Of a stretch of DNA of 64,000 nt, positions 12,707 to 24,070 are shown one piece after another. Origin of the DNA: Pogona vitticeps (taxonomy: Eukaryota; Chordata; Lepidosauria; Squamata; Agamidae). The position numbers and the translations under genes were made by a program. Location of the stretch: NCBI RefSeq assembly GCF_051106095.1, contig NC_135789.1:19515501-19579500 (forward strand), written 5' to 3'. A model generated the notes under the pieces. The model was not told the DNA's origin. It did no database searches and saw nothing but the letters and a program-made list of their open reading frames with translations. The stretch's first letter is position 1. Each line of letters opens with the position of its first letter.

Positions 12707-13729
12707 TGTGAGCTAAACAGGTCTCCTAAGAGAACTGTCTGCCCGAGACAGAGAGGATTCTGAGTGAAAGTACTCCTAAACTAGGCAAAATGAGTCCATT
12801 GTTTTACCCAAGGCAGCACTCTCCACTCATTCACCAAGTCTGACCCAATTTTCATTGAGAACCCAAAATATAATCGTGAGTTCTAGGGACATAAAAATCT
12901 CCTAGCACTCAGGAAAATACTGGACTCAAGGTAGCAATCTATTCCGTGGCCTATAAAAACCAATTAAGTAATTCAATTGAGTAATTGTAGCAATTATTCT
13001 GTTCAAGAGGCCAAACTCCAGATATTAAGAATATTTGTTTTATTAGAATAATAAAGTTTTGAAAGAATTCAGTTTATGCAAAAGCAAAGCACATATAAAC
13101 ATTTCCATCATAACTAGTTAGAAAAGTAACTATTCCCTGCTATAAAAAAGAAAAATAACAAACTTACTAACTACATGAAAATAATAGGAAAGACAGGCTT
13201 CCCCTCTAACTAAGTACAAAACTACATCTTAAAAGAATTTCGTGAACTCCATAGTCCTTAGTCCATTTAAAACCATACCAAACTTCCAGGAGATGCAAAC
13301 TGCAGTAGTCCATGCTGCATAGTTCCATGTAAAAATCCATCAAATTGAAAAAGTCCCTCTTCTCTGTCTCTCATCCTCCATTTTTCTCTCCTTGCCAGAA
13401 TTTCCCCCCTCCTTCTCCTTTACCGTTGACAACCAATCAGGAGAGAGCAAAAGACAGTCTCACCCCGCCTTCCGTTCTCATGGGATCAGATGCATGTTTA
13501 CCTAAGAAAGTTGGAATGTTTAGTCTCTAGGCCTCATCTCCCTCACTAGGCCTCTGTCTCTAAGGTAACCAGATAAGAGCTTGGTCTTGGTCAGCTTCTG
13601 TGAGAAAATAGCATCTGGAATTTTCCAATACAAGCACACAGACTCCAAGATGGATTCCTTCAGCTAATTTCACAACTACAAATCCCATCTGAAAATTACT
13701 TTCTAGCTTCCATAACCAATGTTATCACA
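12707..13729 (-). mobile_element. Solo LTR, family A, 1,023 bp
   Basis: Read on the minus strand it starts TGTGATAACATTGG and ends TTAGCTCACA. A perfect 5-bp duplication GACCT flanks it (12702-12706, 13730-13734). It carries AATAAA on the minus strand at about 13040. It sits inside the chromodomain-coding part of the older chromovirus, which dates it as later. Confidence 0.9.
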
Positions 13730-14929
13730 GACCTCCCCGGTGGATTCAGGAGTCCAGGATCTGACGGACCTCATATTCTTTCTCGACATCAACCAAAACG
13801 GGCGGAAGTGGAGCCAGGAGTGGTGGTCGGGCAGGGTCCAGTGCTGCAACAGGAACAAGGAGAGACTGATGGAAAACTGGGTGAATACAGAGAGTGGCTG
13901 GGAATTGTAACTGGAAAGCAACAGGGTTGATTTGTTCCATGATTAAATAAGGTCCTATAAACCGAGGGTCCAACTTACGGGGCCAGCCAGGTCAGCAGAG
14001 ATAACGGGTGGAAAGCCAGACCTGGTCCCCTAGTTTCAGAGGTGGCCCTTCTTGCCGTTTTCTGTCGGCCACTGTTTTATCGGCATCCTTAGCTTGCTGA
14101 AGCTGCTTTCAGAGTAGGTCTTAGACAGCCTGCAGCTCGTGTACATGAGCATCAGCAGCAGGAACTACGGTTGACGGCAGGACAGCTGGGAAAAAGCAAG
14201 GGTGGTACCCATAGTTGGCTGCAAATGGAGTCTGTTTTATGGATGAGTGTATGGCGTTATTGTAGGCAAATTCACCCAGGGGTAGCAGGGTAGCCCAATC
14301 ATCTTGCTGATAGCAGGTATAGCAACAGAGATATTGCTCAAGAGTGGCGTTAGTACACTCAGTCTGTCCATCTGTTTGGGGATGATATGCCGATGACAAG
14401 TACATTTGAGTACCCAAACTGGTGTGTAAGGCTTGCCAGAACCGGTAGGTGAATTGAGAACCACAATCGGAAATTAAGTGTGTTGGGAGCCTGTGTAGAT
14501 GGAAAACATGGTGAAGGTAGAGCTGGGCTGTTTCAGGAGCTGTGGGAGGCTTGGAACATGGGACAAAATGAGCCATCTTGGTGAACAGGTCCACTATTAC
14601 TAGAACACAGGTATACCCTTGTGATTGTGGGAGATCAGTGATGAAGTCTAGGGATACTGTGTCCCAAGGCCCGGCTGGTACGGGTAATGGTTCTAGCAGA
14701 CCTGGAGGTTTGGCTGGTACATACCTGGCTCGATGACAAACCTTGCAGGAATCCACATAATGGGTGATGTCAGCTCAAACCTGGGGCCACCAGAATTCCC
14801 GTGTGAGTAAATGCAGAGTTTTGAACTGACCAAAGTGTCGTGCAGGAGGAAAATCATGGGTCAGATAGAGAGTGTTGGTTCAGAGGGGCCCTGGAGGAAC
14901 AGAGAAGTGCCCATGTTGTAATAGGAGAC

Positions 14930-15808
14930 TGTGAGGAGGAAGTAGCAGGAACATTAAAGAGTGAGCCGTCCCCTCAACCTCCCAAGATAGAACAAGAGAT
15001 AAAGCCTGAAAGAGAGTTAGGAGTAAGACCGAAGGAAAGGCAAATGACAGATGCGCGCGCGAAGGAGGAAAGAAAGATCCGCGAGGCTGAGATAGGAGAG
15101 GGAGAAGGCGGGGAAAAGCGCGAGGAGGAGAAACGGAAGAAACGGGCAGAAACGTCAGTTGAGAGTGAGGGAGAGGAGTGGAACCGTGACAGGGAGAGGA
15201 TAGACGTGTTCTTGACGACTGAAGAAGGGAATATATCAAAGGAGACACAAAAAGTAACCGTGATAGAGGAGAAAGTGACTGAAGAACCAGACGAAGAAGT
15301 GAGGGTGTTCTCAGTCCCACAGAAGAGACTAGCCGAGGGCAACATAGATGAAGAATACAAAGATTCAGAGAAAGGAAAGTTCAAACCTATAATACCTGGT
15401 CTTAGCCCTGAAGAATGGACAGTTCTGGTATATCACAGGGCTCAAGGTCCATAGAAAATGGTACATCAATTAGATCTGGAAGTAGAGAAAGAGCTGTCGA
15501 AAGAGGGAGATTGGGCCCGTCATCCCTGTTGCGGGACCCTCTGTGTGGTCCGCAACGGGTTTCTGAGAATGCCAACCGAGAGAGAGAAAAGTGCGAAAAC
15601 CTACTATTAAAAGAGTTACCTGTTGATAAATCGTTAGCGTGGTTTTGGGATGATTCCCCACCTCATTTGATGTTACAAAAACCAGTTACTGTTGAAGAAA
15701 GAGTTGACCCAAGATATGTTAATAAAAATTCTTTATTTCTTAATTCTGAAGCCTCTTTCATCCTTCCTGATGCAGAATTACATAAGGATGTAGATGAACC
15801 CCCCCACA
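14930..15808 (+). repeat. 5' LTR of the Gmr1-like element
   Basis: Starts TGTGAGGAGG and ends CCCCCCACA; the 3' copy has the same length. It is unusually purine-rich and charged-residue coding, with an open frame across most of its length that in the 3' copy continues the pol frame. Confidence 0.94.
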
Positions 15809-15837
15809 TTGGCGCCCAACCCGGGGCTGGTTCAGAG

Positions 15838-18800
15838 ATGCCAACAGAAAGAGAAGAAGACCTTAAACAAACAATAACACGACAAGAAAAAATGATAAAA
15901 TTCTTAGCCGAGCAACAAAACCTCATTCTAACTCAGTTGGCAAAAAACCCTGAAAAGAAGATGACGGGAACTGAAGATGTTATAAAGAATTCATGGGTGG
16001 CGGGTCTGGCCCCTATTAGACTACAAAAAATGACAGCTGAAGATGACCCTGAAGCTTACTTAAATACCTTTGAAAGAGTCGCATTGGCGGCAGGTTGGCC
16101 GAAAGAACAATGGACTCTAATTCTTACTCCCTGTCTATCTGGTAATTTACAAGAAATAATTGACACGTTATCTCCAGTGGAAGCGATGCAATATGACAAA
16201 GTTAAATCCACTATTTTGCAGACGTTGAATTTAACTGAAGAGGCTTATCGAAAAAAATTTAGGAATTTGAAAATGAAGCATGGTTTACATCCTCGTACGT
16301 TAGTGCAGAAAATGAAAGCGAACTTGTTAAGGTGGTTAAGGCCAGAAGAAAAAACTAAAGAAGAAATCATAAATGAGATAGTTATGGAGCAACTTGTTAC
16401 GACAATGAATATTAACATGAGAGCTTGGGTGCAAAGGAACCACCCACGTGATTTGGAGGCTGCAATCCAATTGGTTGAAGACTTTTGTATTGCTGACGAG
16501 GGAACACGTGAAAGCGGCTGGGCAAACCCGGAGAGGCAGAAAGCGAGAGAGAAGATGGCGTCCGATGGCAATGGTGCTGCGCAACGTGCCGGAACAGCGG
16601 GAAAGGAAGTTAAAATAGAGAAAGCCGGAGGCAGCAAGCATAGAATTATGGAAGCTTACCCCAGCTGGAAAGAACAATGCGAATTTAAGGGGTCTTGTTT
16701 CCGTTGTGGGGCCGAGGGGCATCAGAGACAAAATTGCCCCAGAGTGGATTGTTCCTGGGTTAAGCAATGGAGCCAGGTGACTGGGGGAAATGCGCGTTTT
16801 AATAAAGAATGGGAAATAGAAGTTTTGGTTAATGGGGAACAAAAGAAAGCCTTAATTGATTCCGGAAGCGGTAAAACTCTTGTGAAAAATTTAGAAGGGG
16901 TTAACGCGAATGGGGAAATGAAAATTAGATGTATTCACGGGGATGTGAAGGCCTATAAGACCACGTACGCAACGATAGAAATAAATGGGGAAAGGAGAAG
17001 GATGGAAGTGGGTGTAGTACCCGGATTAGTTAGAGAAATGTTATTGGGAAGAGACTGGTTGGGAATTGATAAGTTAATGAGAAACAAAGAATGTAAAAAG
17101 ATTGAATGTGTTGATATCGAGACTGTGGATGATTTAGAAGAGATATCCCGGGAGGTAACGCGATTTTGGCAACAAGACGACGTATCATTGACTAAATTCT
17201 TCGAAAGAGCCAAGAAAGAAGAAGTAAAAAAAGGGGAAGTGGGATTTGAGATATGTGATGGTTTGTTGTATAGATTGTCTATTGATGGGGTTAAACAATT
17301 GGTGGTGCCTGGAAAATGGAAAGAAAAATTGTTATATTTAGCACATGATGTTCCTATGGCCGGTCATCTGGCTGTAAAAAAGATGAGTTCCCGAATTTTG
17401 CAAAGGTTTTGGTGGCCTAACGTATGGGCAGATATTGAGAAGTATTGTAAAACTTGTAAACAATGCCAATTAACACAGCCAAAGGTTGAACCAGGGGGAG
17501 AATTAATCCCCATGCCTTTGGTTGACACTCCATTTGAACGAGTTGGCTTAGATATTGTGGGGCCCTTAACGAAATCGGCTGGAGGACATGCATATATTTT
17601 GGTTATAATTGATTATGCAACGAGATATCCTGAGGCAATACCTTTAAGAACCATAACTTCTAAAGTTTTGGCTAAAGAATTAATGCAAATTTTCTCTAGG
17701 TTGGGGTTTCCTAAGGAGGTGATAACAGACCAAGGTTCGAATTTTATGAGTCAAACTTTAAAGGAGATGTGGAAGCTATTGAATGTAAAGCCCCTGCATA
17801 CTACCATCTATCATCCTCAGTGTAACGGATTAGTAGAAAGATTTAATAAGACTTTAAAAAGCATGTTAAGAAAATTAGTCATGGATAAACCTAAACAATG
17901 GCATCTCTTAATTGCACCTTTAATGTTTGCAATTAGAGAAGTTCCACAGGCATCTACAGGTTTTACTCCATTTGAACTACTATATGGAAGGAACCCCAGA
18001 GGAATATTGGATTTAGTAAAAGAAAGTTGGGAGTATGGTAAAGACAAATCTCAGTTGCAAATTAAACAAATTATAGAGATGAGGGAGCATTTAAATCACA
18101 TCTCTAAAGAAGCTAAAAACCAGTTAAAAAGAACGCAGACTGAACAAAAACGTAGATATGATAAAAATGTTAGGAAACGAACATTTGAAGTTGGACAGAA
18201 AGTTCTGTTGTTACTTCCTTCTGAACAATCCAAATTATTTGCCAATTGGCAAGGACCATATGAAGTGGTCAAAAAATTAAATGATGTTGATTATGAAATT
18301 GCCACCCCAGATAAGAAAAAGGGGACAGGGATTTATCACGTGAATCTATTGAAAGAATGGAGAGAGAGAGAGAGTTTTTTGAGTGAGATAGAAGAGGAAA
18401 ACTTTGGGCCAGAGGTTAAAGAGTGTGTAATGCCCGAAGAAGAATTGAAGTTAGAAGACAATCTTAATACTGAAGAAAAAATAAAAATAAGAGAAATTGA
18501 GAAAAATTATAGAGATGTATTTTGCAATAAGCCGGGATCTACGAATATGGGAATACACTGCATTAATACTATACCTGGTAAGATAGCAAGATCAGGAGGA
18601 AGGAATTGGCCTTATTATATTAAAGAAAAAATAAATAAGGAGGTAGATGAAATGTTGTTATTAGGAGTAATAGAACCATCTTATAGCCCATGGAGAAGCT
18701 ATCCGGTAATGGTACCTAAACCAGACGGCAGTGTCAGACTATGTATAGATTTTAGAAAGTTAAACGAAATCTCTAAATTTGATGCTTACCCCATGCCTAA

Positions 18801-20412
18801 AATAGAGGACTTGTTAGAGAAAATAGGCGGAGCTAAAATTCTGAGTTCGTTAGACCTAGTAAAGGGATATTGGCAAATTCCGTTGAGGGAAGAAGACAAA
18901 GAAAAAACAGCTTTTGTCACGCCTAAAGGGTTATTCCAATATTTAAAAATGCCGTTCGGTTTACATGGTGCTTCCGCCACATTCCAGAGAGTAATGGACA
19001 AAGTACTTGAACCAGTAGAAAAGTTTGCAGCTGCTTATATTGATGATATTTTGATATTCAGTAAAGATTTTAAAGAACATTTAGTACATTTAACTAAGGT
19101 GTTAGATGAGTTAAGAAAGGCCAGTTTGAAAGTGAATCCTTCTAAATGTAAAATTGCCAGAAAAAGTATAAAATATTTGGGATTTCTAATTGAAAATGGA
19201 AGAATACAACCTGTACCCGATAAAGTGGACAAAATAACAAAATGGCATGTTCCAAAAGATAAAAGGGAAGTGCAACAATTTTTAGGCTTGGCAGGATATT
19301 ACCGGCAATTTATTCCAAATTATTCAGAGATTACAGCACCTTTGACAGATTTGACAAAAAAGAAAAAAATCAAAAAAATAATTTGGGGTGAGAAAGAACA
19401 ATGTGCTTTTAATAAAGTGAAGGAGATCTTAAATTCATTGCCTCACAGATATGCTCCTGATTTTGAGTTACCGTTCCTGGTTCAGACGGATGCGTCCGAA
19501 AGAGGAGTAGGGGCGGTACTGTCTCAAACCAAAAATGGGAAGGAATATCCTGTCATGTACATTAGTAAAAAGTTAAGTGAAAGAGAAAGGAAATATTCTA
19601 CGATTGAAAAAGAAGCCTTAGCTGTAAAATGGGCTATACAATCATTTAAATACTATTTACTGGGTACAACATTTGTTTTAATGACTGATCATGCCCCTTT
19701 ACAATGGTTAAACAAAATGAAGGACTCTAATGCAAGATTAACCCGATGGTATCTCAGCCTACAAACATTTTCCTTCACGGTCCAATATAGAAAAGGAAAA
19801 AATCATATTAACGCAGATTATTTCTCTCGGCAGGATATCGAGGAGGAGATAGATGTCGAGAGGACGGCCCACTCAAGGGAGGGGGCGTGTGAGGAGGAAG
19901 TAGCAGGAACATCAAAGAGTGAGCCGTCCCCTCAACCTCCCAAGATAGAACAAGAGATAAAGCCTGAAAGAGAGTTAGGAGCAAGACCGAAGGAAAGGCA
20001 AATGACAGATGCGCGCGCCAAGGAGGAAAGAAAGATCCACGAGGCTGAGATAGGAGAGGGAGAAGGCGGGGAAAAGCGCGAGGAGGAGAAACGGAAGAAA
20101 CGGGCAGAAACGTCAGTTGAGAGTGAGGGAGAGGAGTGGAACCGTGACAGGGAGAGGATAGACGTGTTCTTGACGACTGAAGAAGGGAATATATCAAAGG
20201 AGACACAAAAAGTAACCGTGATAGAGGAGAAAGTGACTGAAGAACCAGACGAAGAAGTGAGGGTGTTCTCAGTCCCACAGAAGAGACTAGCCGAGGGCAA
20301 CATAGATGAAGAATACAAAGATTCAGCGAAAGGAAAGTTCAAACCTATAATACCTGGTCTTAGCCCTGAAGAATGGACAGTTCTGGTATATCACAGGGCT
20401 CAAGGTCCATAG
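15838..20412 (+). CDS. Gag-Pol polyprotein of the Gmr1-like element
   Basis: Viral-like polyprotein of an LTR retrotransposon. The open frame reaches upstream to 15415 inside the LTR, but the first Met after the primer-binding site (MPTEREEDLK, 15838) is the likelier start. Parts in order: gag with a CCHC zinc knuckle (CFRCGAEGHQRQNC, about 16700), retropepsin-like protease (LIDSGSGKT, about 16855), integrase with HHCC zinc domain (about 17345-17470) and catalytic core (GLDIVGPL, TDQGSNFM, to about 17960), reverse transcriptase (about 18600-19250, with YIDDILIF) and RNase H (about 19480-19830). The frame runs on into the 3' LTR with a highly charged Glu/Lys-rich tail. Gag and pol share one frame. 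Confidence 0.9.
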   Translation: MPTEREEDLKQTITRQEKMIKFLAEQQNLILTQLAKNPEKKMTGTEDVIKNSWVAGLAPIRLQKMTAEDDPEAYLNTFERVALAAGWPKEQWTLILTPCLSGNLQEIIDTLSPVEAMQYDKVKSTILQTLNLTEEAYRKKFRNLKMKHGLHPRTLVQKMKANLLRWLRPEEKTKEEIINEIVMEQLVTTMNINMRAWVQRNHPRDLEAAIQLVEDFCIADEGTRESGWANPERQKAREKMASDGNGAAQRAGTAGKEVKIEKAGGSKHRIMEAYPSWKEQCEFKGSCFRCGAEGHQRQNCPRVDCSWVKQWSQVTGGNARFNKEWEIEVLVNGEQKKALIDSGSGKTLVKNLEGVNANGEMKIRCIHGDVKAYKTTYATIEINGERRRMEVGVVPGLVREMLLGRDWLGIDKLMRNKECKKIECVDIETVDDLEEISREVTRFWQQDDVSLTKFFERAKKEEVKKGEVGFEICDGLLYRLSIDGVKQLVVPGKWKEKLLYLAHDVPMAGHLAVKKMSSRILQRFWWPNVWADIEKYCKTCKQCQLTQPKVEPGGELIPMPLVDTPFERVGLDIVGPLTKSAGGHAYILVIIDYATRYPEAIPLRTITSKVLAKELMQIFSRLGFPKEVITDQGSNFMSQTLKEMWKLLNVKPLHTTIYHPQCNGLVERFNKTLKSMLRKLVMDKPKQWHLLIAPLMFAIREVPQASTGFTPFELLYGRNPRGILDLVKESWEYGKDKSQLQIKQIIEMREHLNHISKEAKNQLKRTQTEQKRRYDKNVRKRTFEVGQKVLLLLPSEQSKLFANWQGPYEVVKKLNDVDYEIATPDKKKGTGIYHVNLLKEWRERESFLSEIEEENFGPEVKECVMPEEELKLEDNLNTEEKIKIREIEKNYRDVFCNKPGSTNMGIHCINTIPGKIARSGGRNWPYYIKEKINKEVDEMLLLGVIEPSYSPWRSYPVMVPKPDGSVRLCIDFRKLNEISKFDAYPMPKIEDLLEKIGGAKILSSLDLVKGYWQIPLREEDKEKTAFVTPKGLFQYLKMPFGLHGASATFQRVMDKVLEPVEKFAAAYIDDILIFSKDFKEHLVHLTKVLDELRKASLKVNPSKCKIARKSIKYLGFLIENGRIQPVPDKVDKITKWHVPKDKREVQQFLGLAGYYRQFIPNYSEITAPLTDLTKKKKIKKIIWGEKEQCAFNKVKEILNSLPHRYAPDFELPFLVQTDASERGVGAVLSQTKNGKEYPVMYISKKLSERERKYSTIEKEALAVKWAIQSFKYYLLGTTFVLMTDHAPLQWLNKMKDSNARLTRWYLSLQTFSFTVQYRKGKNHINADYFSRQDIEEEIDVERTAHSREGACEEEVAGTSKSEPSPQPPKIEQEIKPERELGARPKERQMTDARAKEERKIHEAEIGEGEGGEKREEEKRKKRAETSVESEGEEWNRDRERIDVFLTTEEGNISKETQKVTVIEEKVTEEPDEEVRVFSVPQKRLAEGNIDEEYKDSAKGKFKPIIPGLSPEEWTVLVYHRAQGP

Positions 20413-20766
20413 AAAATGGTACATCAATTAGATCCGGAAGTAGAGAAAGAGCTGTCGAAAGAGGGAGATTGGGCCCGTCATCCCTGTTGCGGGACCCTCT
20501 GTGTGGTCCGCAACGGGTTTCTGAGAATGCCAACCGAGAGAGAGAAAAGTGCGAAAACCTACTATTAAAAGAGTTACCTGTTGATAAATCGTTAGCGTGG
20601 TTTTGGGATGATTCCCCACCTCGTTTGATGTTACAAAAACCAGTTACTGTTGAAGAAAGAGTTGACCCAAGATATGTTAATAAAAATTCTTTATTTCTTA
20701 ATTCTGAAGCCTCTTTCGTCCTTCCTGATGCAGAATTACATAAGGATGTAGATGAACCCCCCCACA
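19888..20766 (+). repeat. 3' LTR of the Gmr1-like element
   Basis: About 99 percent identical to the 5' LTR, same length and same ends. It contains the end of the polyprotein frame at 20412. Confidence 0.94.
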
Positions 20767-20992
20767 GAGACCCCTGATGGTTAATAAAGTCTCCAGCATG
20801 GCCCTCTTGGAGTTCCTGCAAGCTTTGCTTGGCCCAGGGATCTTGACCTTGGCTGGCCCGAATTTCCTCAGCTGGAGACAAGAGGGTTGAAATGGCTGCG
20901 AAGAATGAGGGTGATAAGTGTGGTGGGAGTCTCTTCAGAGGGTGATACAACGTGTTCCGGTTTGCGGGAGAGGGCATCAGCTTTCCGATTCT

Positions 20993-21341
20993 AGGTAAAG
21001 GTAAAGGTTCCCCTTGAAAATTTTTGTCCAGTCGTGTTCGACTCTAGGGGGCGGTGCTCATCCCCGTTTCCAAGCCAGAGAGCCAGCGTTTTGTCCGAAG
21101 ACAATCTTCCGTGGTCACATGGCCAGTGCAACTTAGACACGGAACGCTGTTACCTTCCCACCGAAGTGGTCCCTATTTATCTACTTGCATTTGCATGCTT
21201 TCGAACTGCTAGGTTGGCAGGAGCTGGGACAAAGCAACGGGAGCTCACTCCGTCGCATGGATTCGATCTTACGACTGCTTGGTCTTCTGACCCTGCAGCA
21301 TAGGCTTCTGCGATTTAGCCCACAGCGCCACCACACCCCTG
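20993..21341 (-). mobile_element. Sauria SINE (tRNA-derived, BovB-tailed)
   Basis: Read on the minus strand it begins with a tRNA-like head (GTGGGCTAAATCGCAG as box A, GATCGAATCC as box B) and ends in a BovB-like tail (GAGTCGAACACGACTGGACA, then repeats of ACCTTT). A perfect 9-bp duplication TCCGATTCT flanks it (20984-20992, 21342-21350). Sauria SINEs are squamate-specific and use the BovB machinery. It is inserted in the chromovirus. Confidence 0.92.
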
Positions 21342-24070
21342 TCCGATTCTGGGTCTGCGGAATATAGGTAATACAAAAGTTGAATTGGGAGTAGAAGAAG
21401 CTCCACCTGATCTGGGATTGATTGAGGCATCGGGCTGTCTGCAAGTGTTCCAGATTCCAGTGGTCAGTCAAAACTTGGACAGCATGACAGGCCCCTTCAA
21501 AGTAATGCCTCCAGACCTCGAAAGTGGTTTTGATGGCCAGGAGTTCCTGCTCCCAGATGCGTTCTGAAGGTGTGAACTGCTGAGAGTAAAAAGTGCACGG
21601 CTGAAGTGGCTGTGAGGGGCCCTCCTGCTTGGGCAGCACTGCACCCAGGGCCACACTGGAGGAATCCGTCTCCACTGTAAATGGTAGTCAGGGGTCTGGA
21701 TAACGCAGGATTGGCATGATTGTAAAGTGAGTTTTCAGAGTGGTGAAGACATGATCTGCCTCCGGAGTCCAAAGAAATGGCTCTTTCGGCCGGAGGAGAT
21801 GGGTCAGAGGCATGGTTATGTCTGCGTAGGCTGGTATAAATTGGTGGTAATAGTTCACAAAGCCGAGAAACCACTGCACATCCTTATGGTTCCGGGGCTT
21901 CTGCCAGGTCAGAACCAATTCTATTTTCTTTGGGTCCATCTGGATCCCTTGGGGTGACACAATGTGGCCTAGGAATTCGACTACCTGCAGGTTGAACTCA
22001 CAATTCTACAGCTTGGCATGGAGTTAGTGATCTCGTAGTCTTTGTAAGACCTGACAAACATGTTCTGTGTGCCGAGTAGGGTCTCGGGAGTAAATCAAAA
22101 TGTCATCCAAATAGATGATCACAAAGCGATCAAGCAGGGCTCGGAAGATGACATTTGTGAACCACTGGAATATGGCTGGAGCACTGCTCAGGCTGAAAGA
22201 CATGACCAGGTATTCATGCTGGCCATAACGAGTTCCAAAAGCCATCTTCTACTCATCACCTGCACAGATTCTCACCAAATTGTAGGCGCCACGGAGGTCC
22301 AGCTTGATATATACTTGTGCCCCCTTAAGGCAATCCAAGAGTTCACCAATCAATCGCAGCGGGTAGCGGTCCTGAATGGTTACTTTATTCAAGGCCCAGT
22401 AATCATTGAAGGGGTGGAGCTCTCCACTCTTTTTTTGACAAAAATATTGGGTGCAGACAGGGGTGACGTGGATGGCCAGATAAATCCGTCTCAGGTTTTT
22501 GTCAAGAAAGGCCCGCAAGGCCACAAGTTCTGGTTCAGACATAGGGTACATCTGCACCACAGGGAGGGGTGCCTCAGGCACCAAATTGATGGCACAATCA
22601 GAGGGTCGATGCGGGAGTAGCTGGTCAGCCTCCCTTTTCCTTGAAAACATCAGCAAAGTTCCTGTATTCCAAAGGTTTCATGGGACTGTCTGTTGAACCT
22701 GCTGCAGCCAAGGTGGCTGGTGGAACCAGATGCGGACATGGTTCCCTGAAGTATAAGTCCCGTTGTGCCTAGTCCACTAGGGGGTTATGTGTTCAGAGCA
22801 AGGAAAGTCCCAGAATGAGAGGAAAACAAGGCATACATGCAACGTTGAATTGTAGTTGCTCCTGATGGTATTGGATCTGGAGAATAACCGGGTAGGTTTC
22901 TGAGGTCACTAGGCTGGAGGAGAGAATATGCCCGTCTATGGACTCAACTAGGGTCGGGGTCTCCTTGTCCTGTACAGGAATCCAGTGTTGTTTCATGAAG
23001 GCCATGTCAATGAAAGAGCAGTCGGCCCCAGAATCAACCATGGCATAAACCAACAGCCAGCGTCCATCTCGTAAGCAAATTTTCACTGGCACAAGAAATG
23101 GACCCTGGGTATTAACATAGAGTTCAGGGGACCCAGCTAAGTGCCTCACATCTGGGGGTCCACTCAGACATGGGGCAAATCTTACACTGGCAGTGGTAGC
23201 ACAGAGCCAGGGGCGCGCTGCTTGACAAAGCAGCCACAGGCGAAGTGTCCAGCTCCCCTGCAGTACAGGCAAAGATTCTGTGAATGGCGTTGTGTTTTTT
23301 CCTCAGGGGTGAGGCGTGGCCAAGCAGCCCCTAACTGCATGGGCTCAAAATCCTCTCGTCCAGTGCTAGCGGGCATTGGGAGTAGCTGTGAGGGACAGGA
23401 ACTAAACTAGGTGTCGACGGCCATCAATGCGAAGTCACAGCGTGATTAGTTCTTGCAGTGTATTGGGTCAGTCTACATACGCCAGCTCATCCAGGATAAC
23501 ATCAGTCAGCCCCTCCATATATTGATCTATGAGAGCCGCCTTGTTCCAGAGCAAGTCTTGGGCCAAGAGTCTGAACTTAGTGGAATACTGCGAAACTGAA
23601 CCCTTACCCTGTTTCAGGGCCCAAATCTTCCTATTGGCAGTAGCAGCTTTCAAGGGATTAGCAAAGGCTGCTGAAATATGGTCCAAAAAGCCCTGGTAAT
23701 TGGTTCACAGGGGTGATGGAGCAAGGAGTAAAGGAGTGGCCCATTTAGCTGACTGGCCCTTGAGATGGCTGACTGTGAAGCATACCATGGTTTTATCTGT
23801 GGGAAAGTCTCTGGCACACAGCTCAATATACAGTTTACACTGTGCCAGGAATGCTGGAAACTCCTCCACCTTTCCTCCAAACTTTTCTGGAGGAAGCACA
23901 GGGCACTTGACCTGGGCAGCAGTATTGGCCTGGGATTGCAGTTGTTGCTGCTGAAGCTGTGCCACAGTTCGTGTAAGAAACTGCACCTAAGTAAGCACAG
24001 CATTCAGCTGACCAGAGCCTTCACTTGCCTCCCTCTCCATCTTGTAGAGAGTGTGGTGGTGGAAGCAATC

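Larger units (their letters stand above)
14930..20766 (+). mobile_element. Gmr1-like Ty3/Gypsy LTR element, looks whole
   Basis: Two LTRs of identical length (879 bp) differ at about eight sites, roughly 1 percent, so the insertion is young. A perfect 5-bp duplication GAGAC lies at 14925-14929 and 20767-20771. A primer-binding site (TGGCGCCCAAC...) starts two bases after the 5' LTR, and a purine tract precedes the 3' LTR. One long open frame spans gag, protease, integrase, RT and RNase H. Integrase precedes RT, as in the deuterostome Gmr1 group and unlike ordinary Ty3/Gypsy. I see no obvious break. It lies in opposite orientation inside the chromovirus at 11518-24636, between that element's integrase and RNase H regions. 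Confidence 0.94.

Noticed and set aside
14880-15384. Minus-strand frames in the Gmr1-like LTR, repeated at 19808-20342
   Set aside because: Mirror frames of a purine-rich LTR; present in both LTR copies and without a domain.
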